NCBI GenBank assembly: GCA_031262005.1
Contig: JAISIO010000096.1
Coordinates: 1 to 26,843 of the forward strand
Length of the DNA: 26,843 bases
Direction: 5' to 3'
DNA from: Bacteroidales bacterium
GTDB lineage: Bacteria; Bacteroidota; Bacteroidia; Bacteroidales; UBA1715
Shown: positions 13,958 to 22,023 of the stretch, piece by piece
How positions within the stretch are numbered: position 1 is the stretch's first letter
Layout: each line of letters begins with the position of its first letter
Program-made: the position numbers and the translations under genes
Notes under the pieces: generated by a model
Seen by the model: only the letters and a program-made list of their open reading frames with translations
Told to the model about the DNA's origin: nothing
The model's database searches: none

Positions 13958-16752
13958 ATGATAACTACCAAACTGCAATAGAAATCTGCCAAGTGATAAT
14001 CGGCAGAATAGCGAGCGTTACCGACAGCGAAATAAACGATGCCATTGTTAATGCAACAAAAATTTTCCCCAGCGTTGATGTTGAAAAATTGAAAAACGAT
14101 TTGCTTTCAATGTACAGCGTGAAAATTGATACTTTCCAAATTTTAGAGCGTAGAGAACGCCGCGAGCCTTGGTTAAAAGATTTCAAAGCGAACAAAAAAT
14201 CAAAGTGGGAGTTTTGGACACGCTACGCAGAATATTTGGAAAAACAAAAGAAATTTGCCCCAAGCGTTATTTTGCAGTTGGATGATTTGACCGACAAGGT
14301 GCTTGACAAACTTTTCGACCCGCAACGCAACGACATCATAATTGATAAAAAAGGCTTGGTTGTCGGGCAGGTACAGTCAGGAAAAACCGCCAATTATTCG
14401 GGCTTGATTTGCAAAGCCGCCGATGCAGGTTTTAACTTCATTATTGTTTTGGCAGGTATTCACAACAATTTGCGAAGTCAAACGCAAATGCGATTAGACG
14501 AGGGGTTTTTAGGCTTTGATACGCAGTATGAAAGAGCCTACAATATGAACAACACTACCAAAATAGGCGTTGGGCTTATACCCGGATTTGACAACGCCAT
14601 TGCAAATTCATATACAACAAGTTTGGAAAGAGGCGATTTTACAAGTCGAGCAACCAATACGGCAGGTTTCAGCTTCAACGCGCCGCAACCGATGTTATTG
14701 GTAATTAAAAAAAATGCCTCAGTTCTCAAACGCTTATATACTTGGCTGAAAGCACAGTCCACAGAAGGAAAAATTACAAATAAATCACTTTTAATGATTG
14801 ATGATGAGGCTGATAACGCCTCAATCAACACAAATATAAAAGATTTAGACCCCACAACGATTAACAGCAATATCTGTAAAATCATTTCGCTTTTCAATCG
14901 TTCCGCTTATGTGGGCTACACGGCTACGCCATTTGCAAACATTTTTATACCGCAAAATGAAGACGATTTATTTCCGCGCGATTTTATCATAAATATTCCT
15001 GCACCGACAAACTATATCGGACCTGAAAAAGTTTTCGGAACTTCCATTGTCCCCGATGAAACGGACAGTGATTTATTGCCAATTGTTTGTCCGATAAAGG
15101 ATTATCCCGATTTTGTTCCTCAGGGACACAAAAAAGATGATGACAAACCAACTTTTACCGATATTCCCGAATCGCTGAAAACAGCAGTGAAATGTTTTAT
15201 TGTTACCTGTGCAGTCCGAATAGCGAGAGGACAAGGCACAAAACACAATTCAATGCTTATTCATATTTCACGCTTTCAGGCGTGGCAAAACCACATTAAA
15301 GATTTGATTGAAAGGTTGTTTAACTATTACAAACAGGAAATAGAGGCAAACGACCCGACTATGTTAGAGGAATTTCGCCAAATTTTAGAAGAAGATACCG
15401 TAGACTATAATTCATATAAAACCATTACCGAGCAAATTCAACATTCTAAATTTGCCGAAATAGACAAAACTTTAAAAGTTCATTCGTGGGAAGAAATTCA
15501 ACCATTGCTTTATAGCGCAGTGCAAAAGATTGAAGTAAAATCAATCAATGGCTCTTCGGGTGATGCTTTGACTTACTACGAAAACGATAAAACGGGTATC
15601 TCTGTAATTGCTATCGGTGGCGACAAACTTTCACGAGGACTTACATTAGAGGGCTTATCTGTAAGTTATTTCCTGCGAGCCTCAAGAATGTACGATACCC
15701 TTATGCAAATGGGGCGTTGGTTTGGTTACCGACCGGGTTATGTAGATTTGTGCCGCCTGTTCACAAGCGAAGAACTTAACGAGTGGTTTATGCACATCAC
15801 GCTTGCAAGCGAAGAATTGCGAGCCGAATTTGATTATTTGGCAGGCATAAACGGAACGCCCGAAGATTATTCTTTGAAAGTGCGAAACAGCCCCGGACAG
15901 TTGCAGGTTACATCTGTTGCTAAAATGCGTTACACTTCACAAAGAGCCGTATCGTGGGCAGGACGATTGATAGAAACTTATCAACTGCCTATGAATAAAG
16001 GAGCAAAGAAAAGGAATTTAATTGCCACAGATAATTTCATTTCATCGTTGGGAACGCCCGAACAAAAAGGAAATAACTATTTGTGGAGTACCGTTTCGCC
16101 CGATGAAATTTGCGATTTCTTGTCAAAATTCAAAGTTGCCGAAAGTTTGAAAAAAGTTGATTTGGATTTGATAGGCAAATACATTCAAAACCTTGTGCGT
16201 GAGGGCGAATTGACCTCTTGGCGTGTTGGTTTGATGAATAAAAAAGACAGTGCAGAGGCAAAACACACTTTCTCAAATGGTTTAGAAGTGGGTTGTTTCG
16301 ACCGTAACCGAGCCGAAAACACACCTTATGACACATACTGCATTAAGAAAAATCACATTGTAGGTAATCAAAAAGACGAATTTATTGATTTGGATAAAGA
16401 TTTGTTAGACAGAGCATTGATTGAAACAAAAAGAATTAAAGCAACACAGAACAGGGATTGGGACAAAGATTATCCTGCCCCCGAAGTTGTCCGTCAAAAA
16501 TTCCGTTCAATGAACAGCCCGCTTTTGCTCATTTACCCGCTCAACCCCGAATGTGCAAATGTAAAAGACCGCCCCGCAGGAAGTATTGTGTACGAAAAAA
16601 CAGACGACCCATTTATTGGTTTTGTAATTTCGTTTCCAAGCAGTGCTGGCAATCACGCAATTTCTTATACCGTAAATCAGGTTGATGATTTTGCAAAAAC
16701 AGAATATAATTTTGATAACGAAAACGACAACGATTATTATGACGAACAATAA
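13954..16752 (+). CDS. Z1 domain superfamily II helicase/translocase
   Basis: 932 residues, by far the largest gene of the cluster. After a helical N-terminal region, a P-loop GQVQSGKT (138-145), a Walker B DDEAD (283-287) and a motif III-like GYTATPFAN (321-329) identify a superfamily II ATPase. The Z1 domain follows, with GGDKLSRGLT (about 554-563) and QMGRWFGYRPGY (about 585-596), the latter taking the place of motif VI. Z1 proteins are associated with restriction systems containing MORC ATPases and are inferred to translocate on or remodel DNA. No nuclease motif was seen within it. The gene overlaps both neighbours, by 4 and 14 bases. Confidence 0.9.
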   Translation: MNDNYQTAIEICQVIIGRIASVTDSEINDAIVNATKIFPSVDVEKLKNDLLSMYSVKIDTFQILERRERREPWLKDFKANKKSKWEFWTRYAEYLEKQKKFAPSVILQLDDLTDKVLDKLFDPQRNDIIIDKKGLVVGQVQSGKTANYSGLICKAADAGFNFIIVLAGIHNNLRSQTQMRLDEGFLGFDTQYERAYNMNNTTKIGVGLIPGFDNAIANSYTTSLERGDFTSRATNTAGFSFNAPQPMLLVIKKNASVLKRLYTWLKAQSTEGKITNKSLLMIDDEADNASINTNIKDLDPTTINSNICKIISLFNRSAYVGYTATPFANIFIPQNEDDLFPRDFIINIPAPTNYIGPEKVFGTSIVPDETDSDLLPIVCPIKDYPDFVPQGHKKDDDKPTFTDIPESLKTAVKCFIVTCAVRIARGQGTKHNSMLIHISRFQAWQNHIKDLIERLFNYYKQEIEANDPTMLEEFRQILEEDTVDYNSYKTITEQIQHSKFAEIDKTLKVHSWEEIQPLLYSAVQKIEVKSINGSSGDALTYYENDKTGISVIAIGGDKLSRGLTLEGLSVSYFLRASRMYDTLMQMGRWFGYRPGYVDLCRLFTSEELNEWFMHITLASEELRAEFDYLAGINGTPEDYSLKVRNSPGQLQVTSVAKMRYTSQRAVSWAGRLIETYQLPMNKGAKKRNLIATDNFISSLGTPEQKGNNYLWSTVSPDEICDFLSKFKVAESLKKVDLDLIGKYIQNLVREGELTSWRVGLMNKKDSAEAKHTFSNGLEVGCFDRNRAENTPYDTYCIKKNHIVGNQKDEFIDLDKDLLDRALIETKRIKATQNRDWDKDYPAPEVVRQKFRSMNSPLLLIYPLNPECANVKDRPAGSIVYEKTDDPFIGFVISFPSSAGNHAISYTVNQVDDFAKTEYNFDNENDNDYYDEQ

Positions 16753-17746
16753 CCACATAGCCGAAATTTGGGAAATTTTAGAAGAAGAAAAAAGCGTTGG
16801 ACTTGTCAAACGCCTGTATTCAAGCGATGTGCCTTTTCACATTTACGCCACTTTCCAATACCCCGAAAGATACTACGGCATCGCCTTTACTTTCAGCAAC
16901 GACATTCGCATTGATGTTTCTTCCTTTGTAAACCTGCGAGATTTGAAAGTTATGTTGATAAACGACAACACTTTTGTAAATTCCCGCTTGCTTGTCATTC
17001 AGTTGTTGCACCCGCACAGCCGTGATATTTTCGCCTCTTTGTGCGAAAGTTTGATACAGTCGGTTATTAAATTGAACAGCGAAAAGAAAGTCAGCAGTAC
17101 AATTATCAATCAGTTAGAAAAGTGGAAAACGCTTTTTGAAAAAAGCAGTTCCACAGGCTTAACGCCTGCCGAACAGCAGGGACTTTTCGGCGAGTTGCAT
17201 TTTTTGCAAAAATTTCTCGCCAAATCCGACACTATTCCGCTCGATGCCCTGCATACTTGGGTAGGCGTGGACAAGGCTTTGCGTGATTTTCAGGGCGGAA
17301 ATTGGGCGGTGGAAGTCAAAACTACCTCAACCAACAATCCGCAAAAAGTAATGATTAACGGTGAAAGACAACTGGATGACAGTTTGTTGAAAGATTTGTT
17401 TTTATTCCATTTTTCTGTTGAGGTTTCAAACGGAAACGGTCAAACCCTTTGCCAAAAAATTGCAACAATTCGTGAAATGCTCGAAAGCGACACGCCCGCT
17501 TTGTCGCTTTTCAACGCTAAATTATTCGAGGCGGGTTATTTGGATAAACACGAGGTGCTTTATCAGGACAGATTTTATAAAGTCCGAAACGAAAACTATT
17601 ACAAAATAGAAAACGAGTTTCCCAGAATTAAAGAAAACGAATTGCGGGGTGGTGTGAGCGATGTAAAATATTCGATTATCCTTGCAATGTGCGATGAGTA
17701 TTTAACTTCTGAAAATCAGGTTTTCAACACGATAAAAGAACAATGA
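16739..17746 (+). CDS. PD-(D/E)XK motif protein (DUF4420)
   Basis: 335 residues. The frame opens earlier (16682), but the ATG at 16739, 14 bases inside the Z1 stop, mirrors the overlap at the start of the MORC gene and gives the usual family N-terminus. The nuclease core is visible: E152 in GLFGELHFL, D183 in LRDF and E192-x-K194 in WAVEVKTTS, the expected order for a PD-(D/E)XK fold. It is the best candidate for the DNA-cutting subunit of the restriction system. It overlaps the AIPR gene by 4 bases (ATGA). DNA cleavage and its dependence on methylation state are inferred from the family and context. Confidence 0.88.
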   Translation: MTNNNHIAEIWEILEEEKSVGLVKRLYSSDVPFHIYATFQYPERYYGIAFTFSNDIRIDVSSFVNLRDLKVMLINDNTFVNSRLLVIQLLHPHSRDIFASLCESLIQSVIKLNSEKKVSSTIINQLEKWKTLFEKSSSTGLTPAEQQGLFGELHFLQKFLAKSDTIPLDALHTWVGVDKALRDFQGGNWAVEVKTTSTNNPQKVMINGERQLDDSLLKDLFLFHFSVEVSNGNGQTLCQKIATIREMLESDTPALSLFNAKLFEAGYLDKHEVLYQDRFYKVRNENYYKIENEFPRIKENELRGGVSDVKYSIILAMCDEYLTSENQVFNTIKEQ

Positions 17747-20094
17747 ACGAAATACAAAAATACTGTCAATCGTTAATTCAGGAAGTTGCGGCATTGCAGA
17801 CAGGCAATGAGGACGGCGACACGCAGGAACAGACATTTACCCGCATTGTTGTTGATATGCTCGCTGAGGCAGGCGAAACCGAAAACGCAGGCATTGCTTA
17901 CGATGAAAAGGCATTAGGAACAGCCAAACAGCACAAAATTAACGGCTACGCCATTTCCGACAATTACGAAACAGTAGATTTGTTTATTTCCATTTTTCAC
18001 AATTCCGCCGAAATCGAAACCGTTACAAAAGCGGAAATTGAAACCGCCACAAAGCGCATTACAAATTTTTTTCGCAAAGGCATTTACAGCAATTATGCAA
18101 ATGAAGTTGCCGAAAGTTCGCCCATTTTCGAGTTTGCCAACACATTAGCAAACTTTGCCGAACTCAAAGAAAATTTAGTGCGGATTAATGCAGTAATTTT
18201 GACAAATGGCGAGTATAAAGGCGATTTTCCGCCGAGTACGACAATTAGCGGTTACAATATATTTTATCGGGTTATCGACATCAATTATCTATATCAGATT
18301 TCCGAGCAGTCTCGTGTTCCGATAGAACTTGACTTTGATAATTTCGAGGGCGAACAGTTTGAAATTCCCTGTTTATCAACCTCTGCCGAAAATCAGGATT
18401 ACAAGGCATATATTGCAATCATTCCGGGTACTTGCCTTGCCAAAATGTACGAGCATTACGGTGCAAGGCTGTTAGAGCAAAATGTCCGTTCATTCCTGCA
18501 ATTCACAGGAAAAATAAACAAAGGCATTCGCGACACAATTAAAACCGAGCCCCATATGTTTTTGGCGTTCAACAATGGAATTGCAGCCACTGCCGACCAG
18601 ATAGAACTTGATGCAGAAAACCGCTACATTAAGAAAATTCGCAACCTGCAAATCGTAAACGGCGGACAGACAACCGCCTCGATTTACAACACGGCGAAAA
18701 AAGACAAAGCCGATATTTCAAATATTTTCGTGCAGGTCAAGTTTTCAATCATTGACAATCCCGAACAGTACGGCGATATTGTTTCTCGCATTTCACGCTA
18801 CGCCAACACGCAAAACAAAGTGAACGATGCCGATTTCTCGGCAAATAATCCCGCTTTGGTTGCCATTGAAAAACTCTCGCGTTACATTCTTTCTCCGATT
18901 ACGGCTCAAAATTCAATGCAGACCTGCTGGTTTTTCGAGCGGACAAGAGGACAGTACAAAACTTTGCGAGGTCGTGAAGGCTTTACAAAATCCCGACAGG
19001 CAGCATTTGACAGGAAATATCCTAAAAATCAAATGTTTTCAAAAGTCGAGTTGGCAAAATACATCAATGCTTATCAGGAAGTTTGGGACGGCAGAAAGTT
19101 AGTTGTAAGCCCGAATGTCGTTGTGCGTGGTAATGAAAAAAACTACGCCCGATTTATCAATAACAATCTGCCCGACAACATCAGAAAAATCAACAATGTA
19201 TATTTTGAAGATGCGATTGCAAAATGTATTTTGTTCAAGGAGGCAGAAAAACGCTACGGTACAAAAGTGAACGATTACAACATTGGCGAACTTCGACAGG
19301 TGGTTGTTCCTTACTCTCTTTCTTTGCTCAATCGTTTGACTGAAAATAAATTAGACCTTTACAAAATTTGGAAAAACCAGCAGATTTCGTCTCAACTTTC
19401 CGATTGCCTGTATGATTTGATGAAACAAATAAATAAATTCATTTTGGATAAATCGCCTGTTACACATTATATTGAATGGGCAAAAAAAGAAGAATGTTGG
19501 GAACAGGTAAAAAGTCATTTGTGGGCATTCAATATCAACGAGATAAAATCCGATTTGATAGACGAGAAAAATCCGTCAAAGCGAAATATCGTTGCCGACA
19601 CCGATAATTCCGAAGAAAACAGACAGCACGAAGAAAATATTATCCGCTCCATTCCTTATGTACTTTGGAAAAAAATTGAAGAATGGGGCAGGGACAGCGG
19701 TTTTCTCACGCCTGCACAGCAGGCATTTGTCGGTTTTGATATGGCACACACCGTTAAAAATAACCGTTCAATTTCCGACAGCGAACGCAACAAGGCAATG
19801 ACAGTTTTTAATATTGTTTGCCAGCACAACATTGATTTACTTTCCGAAGCAGACGATTTAACTGAACAGCCCAAAGCGGAAACTACAAAGTCCGCAACAC
19901 CCACAGACCACGGTATAACTGTAGAATTGGTGCAAAAAATGGCTGATTGGGATAAACGCCGCCGAATACTCAAAGATTGGCAGTGGAATGTGATGAATGA
20001 TATTGCTACCGGCAAAAAAGTATTAAACGACCGCTTGGCTTGGGGTTGCAAACAAAACCTTGACATATTGAAGAAACACGGTTTTACGGAGTAG
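17743..20094 (+). CDS. AIPR family abortive phage resistance protein
   Basis: 783 residues. The AIPR family was named for abortive-infection phage resistance proteins. The conserved core includes FNNGIAATAD and LQIVNGGQTTASIY (around 285-325), followed by a segment VSRISRYANTQNKVNDADFSA (around 350) typical of the family. The N-terminal 100 residues contain a beta-rich HKINGYAISDNYETVDLFIS segment that may be a diverged nuclease-like fold; I do not see a full active site. The C-terminal part (about 600-783) is variable and helical. It is the last gene of the operon and overlaps the convergent Vsr gene by 11 bases. Likely an effector or DNA-binding subunit. Confidence 0.88.
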   Translation: MNEIQKYCQSLIQEVAALQTGNEDGDTQEQTFTRIVVDMLAEAGETENAGIAYDEKALGTAKQHKINGYAISDNYETVDLFISIFHNSAEIETVTKAEIETATKRITNFFRKGIYSNYANEVAESSPIFEFANTLANFAELKENLVRINAVILTNGEYKGDFPPSTTISGYNIFYRVIDINYLYQISEQSRVPIELDFDNFEGEQFEIPCLSTSAENQDYKAYIAIIPGTCLAKMYEHYGARLLEQNVRSFLQFTGKINKGIRDTIKTEPHMFLAFNNGIAATADQIELDAENRYIKKIRNLQIVNGGQTTASIYNTAKKDKADISNIFVQVKFSIIDNPEQYGDIVSRISRYANTQNKVNDADFSANNPALVAIEKLSRYILSPITAQNSMQTCWFFERTRGQYKTLRGREGFTKSRQAAFDRKYPKNQMFSKVELAKYINAYQEVWDGRKLVVSPNVVVRGNEKNYARFINNNLPDNIRKINNVYFEDAIAKCILFKEAEKRYGTKVNDYNIGELRQVVVPYSLSLLNRLTENKLDLYKIWKNQQISSQLSDCLYDLMKQINKFILDKSPVTHYIEWAKKEECWEQVKSHLWAFNINEIKSDLIDEKNPSKRNIVADTDNSEENRQHEENIIRSIPYVLWKKIEEWGRDSGFLTPAQQAFVGFDMAHTVKNNRSISDSERNKAMTVFNIVCQHNIDLLSEADDLTEQPKAETTKSATPTDHGITVELVQKMADWDKRRRILKDWQWNVMNDIATGKKVLNDRLAWGCKQNLDILKKHGFTE

Positions 20095-20620
20095 GTTGTA
20101 TTTTTGCTGTTCGCTGGTATTCAACAACACTTTCGGCAACAAGCATTATTTCGTTTTCTACTTCTTCATAAATTTTCATTGACATTTTTGACGGAATTTG
20201 CGCGAGTATTGCCGCCTCAACTCTGTCTATCAATGGTGTAAGGTCGTGTTTGTATATGTGTCTAATTTCACACTCCCAAATTGTTATCACATTCCACCCC
20301 AAAGCAGTAAGTTTCTGTAAATTGATTTTGTCCCTTTCCTTGTTTGAAGTAATTTTATCAACCCAAAATTCAGTATTTGTTTTCGGTGTATAAGCATATT
20401 TACAACCCTCGTGCCTGTGCCAGAAACAGCCGTGCAGAAAAATAACTGTTTTGTATTTTGGTAAAATAATATCGGGCTTTCCGGGCAGTTTTTTATCATT
20501 CACACGATACCGGAAACCCCTTGCAAAAAGAGCTTTTCGTAATGTCAATTCCGGTTTAGTATCCTTTGACCGAATCTTTGACATACATTCCGACCGTTTT
20601 TCCTTACTCCAAATATCCAT
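20084..20620 (-). CDS. vsr: Vsr-type (very short patch repair) endonuclease
   Basis: 178 residues. Vsr enzymes nick next to T:G mismatches that arise when 5-methylcytosine deaminates, and often accompany C5-methyltransferases. Visible features: MDIWSKEKRSECMSKIRSKDTKPE at the start, the catalytic aspartate in KLPGKPDIIL (about D50), FLHGCFWHRHEGC with the zinc and active-site His/Cys, and NVITIWECEIRH. The C-terminal 40 residues extend beyond minimal Vsr. It runs opposite to the operon, with tail-to-tail 11-base overlap, and has its own promoter. In MORC-Z1 clusters a Vsr-like protein is a known partner and may serve restriction rather than repair. Confidence 0.92.
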   Translation of the reverse strand: MDIWSKEKRSECMSKIRSKDTKPELTLRKALFARGFRYRVNDKKLPGKPDIILPKYKTVIFLHGCFWHRHEGCKYAYTPKTNTEFWVDKITSNKERDKINLQKLTALGWNVITIWECEIRHIYKHDLTPLIDRVEAAILAQIPSKMSMKIYEEVENEIMLVAESVVEYQRTAKIQPTP

Positions 20621-20643
20621 TTAATAAAAATATCTATGCTTCG

Positions 20644-20651
20644 CAAAGTTA
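20644..20651 (-). promoter_or_regulatory. -7 box for vsr
   Basis: On the minus strand TAACTTTG is a perfect TAnnTTTG, 23 bp before the vsr ATG. The -33 region is not conserved. The mRNA leader would be only about 15 bases. Confidence 0.6.
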
Positions 20652-20694
20652 CAAAAAATAGCAGTATAAATTATTTATTCAATGCTCCGCACCC

Positions 20695-21479
20695 AAACAA
20701 CGCAGGTAAAGCGGTCTTCCGCCCTCATTCCCTTATTCGGGAAAAACATAGCGGACAAGGGTAAAACAAGCAGCTAAAAAAAAATCTCCACCCGCCGCGA
20801 TGCTTTGGGTAGTATTTTTTCGCCGCCCTTGCCGCTAACGCCGCCACACACCATTGCTGCGCTCTAGCCCGCTACGCTTGGTGCTCACAATGGCGTGGCG
20901 ACTTGTTTTCCCTGCAATCGGTCATTTCGGTTGTCAGTAGCGGCTACTCTTGCCCCCTTAAAACCCCAATAAGGCATTCGCTATGCTCATAAATCTTTCA
21001 AAAAGGGGGCAACCACCGCTGTGTTTATGCTCGCCTGCGGGTCGCTCGGGCTAATCGGGCTGTCACGCTTTTTGCAATATTCCGTTTCGTTTTTTGCTCC
21101 CAACCCTTTTCAGCGGTCTTTGCCGTGTTCGCTTTGGTCGTGCCTTCCGCCGCTCACACCGCAAAAAGTTATCTAACCCAAGCAAGCGCAGTCATTCCTT
21201 CACTCCATTTCGTTACGTTCCATTTCGCTCTTTCATTCCCGCCCTTGCTTTCCCCGCAAAAAACTTCACTACACGGCAAAAAATCGCGCCAGCCCTGCGG
21301 TAAACCGTAGGCAGCCACAGCCACCGCTACGCTATGGCTATCCGTGTCTGCCACCCTCGCTCCACTCGCAGTCGGCTCGCGCCTTAATGCAGCAACCAAA
21401 AAATGCACTGCCATTCCGCTATGCTCCATTTCGCTGCATTTTTAGTGCTGCGCTCAGGGCTGTTTTACCTGCGTTGTTT
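20695..21479. ncRNA. Candidate large structured non-coding RNA or DNA region
   Basis: No gene is supported here. The stretch is visibly richer in G and C than its neighbours. AAACAACGCAGGTAAA (20695-20710) is the exact reverse complement of TTTACCTGCGTTGTTT (21464-21479), so the two ends, 753 bp apart, can form a 16-bp closing stem. Nested inside are GCGG-TCTT-CCGC (20711-20722); CGCCAC/GTGGCG stacked on CCATTG/CAATGG (20842-20856 with 20888-20900); TTGCCCCCTT/AAGGGGGCAA (20950-20959 with 21003-21012); GGCAG-CAC-AGCCA with TGGCT-GTG-CTGCC (21310-21352); and AATGCAGC/GCTGCATT (21386-21393 with 21433-21440). This is the organisation expected of a large phage or island RNA, but an origin or transfer site is equally possible. 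Strand is undetermined; the plus strand is favoured by a terminator at 21856. Confidence 0.4.
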
Positions 21480-21562
21480 CGGTGCTACTCCCACGCCAAC
21501 CCCCGACCACCCACCCCTAAAACAGTTGAATTTTTTATTTTATTCGCGTTCCACGCAGGTTT

Positions 21563-21601
21563 AAATTGCCAAATTACCATATTTCCATTTTGGACATTTG
21601 G
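21563..21601 (-). repeat. Inverted copy of the 9669-9708 repeat
   Basis: The reverse complement begins CCAAATGTCCAAAATGG and continues with mismatches and one gap to GGCAATTT, matching the coding repeat in the DUF3987 linker. Here it is non-coding, which argues that the sequence is a dispersed repeat rather than a protein-selected motif. Confidence 0.75.
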
Positions 21602-21855
21602 TAAAATGGCAAAAGAGCGACAAAAAAAAATGCTCACAAAGATAACAGCAAGAAAATAAGTCTGTAAAGGTCAAGCCCTCCGGGTTTTGAAAAAAATCTT
21701 CCTCTTTCCCTGCGGGCGAGCGTATTTTTCTCAAAAACCTTGACAGCCTCAACGCTCCGTTTCCCTCCGCTTTTTCTTGCAGTAATTAGGCGTTTACATT
21801 TTCTTTCCCTTTTCGTGTTTTTTCACGGGAACAGCAAACAAAGGCAATTCGCAGC

Positions 21856-21901
21856 AAAGGGCAGGGAAACAAAATAACACTGCCTTTTGCCCTTTATTTT
21901 T
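21856..21901 (+). terminator. Possible terminator upstream of the DUF6266-like gene
   Basis: AAAGGGCA (21856-21863) pairs with TGCCCTTT (21888-21895), followed by ATTTTT. The 24-base loop is long, though GCAG/CTGC pairing could shorten it. It could end a plus-strand transcript from the 20.7-21.5 kb region. Confidence 0.45.
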
Positions 21902-22023
21902 GTGTCCGACAGGCAGCCGATTTGTCGGGAAAAACCAAACTACAAACAATATTAAGTCCGCTCTAACTCCGTTGCAAGTCCAATGTAATTCTTATTTTTT
22001 TAATCAATTGAAAGCATAAAATT

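Larger units (their letters stand above)
21480..22023. other. Gene-free stretch before the DUF6266-like gene
   Basis: No convincing gene. It contains the inverted copy of the DUF3987-gene repeat (21563-21601), an imperfect inverted repeat around 21669-21695 and 21725-21743 (GGTCAAG...GTTTTGAAAAA against TTTTTCTCAAAAACCTTGAC), a bulged hairpin TTCCC-TTTT-CGTG / CACGGGAA near 21808-21832, and a terminator-like hairpin at 21856. The region looks like a continuation of the structured non-coding stretch and a leader for 22024. Confidence 0.6.

Noticed and set aside
16682..16738. Upstream extension of the DUF4420 gene
   Set aside because: The extra 19 residues are Ile/Thr-rich and read in the Z1 gene's low-complexity end; the ATG at 16739 matches the family.
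18001..18060. Short ATC/GAAAT-GAAAC-like repetition in the AIPR gene (IETVTKAEIETATK)
   Set aside because: A small internal duplication in a helical segment; no frame disruption and no structure around it.
20695..21479. The 16-bp inverted termini as ends of an insertion sequence
   Set aside because: No transposase, no flanking target duplication seen, and the interior is non-coding; a closing stem or structured region explains it better.
21094..21659. Open frames of 60-90 codons on both strands in the non-coding block
   Set aside because: They overlap each other in several frames, are Pro/Phe/Arg-rich with no domains, and arise from the unusual base composition.
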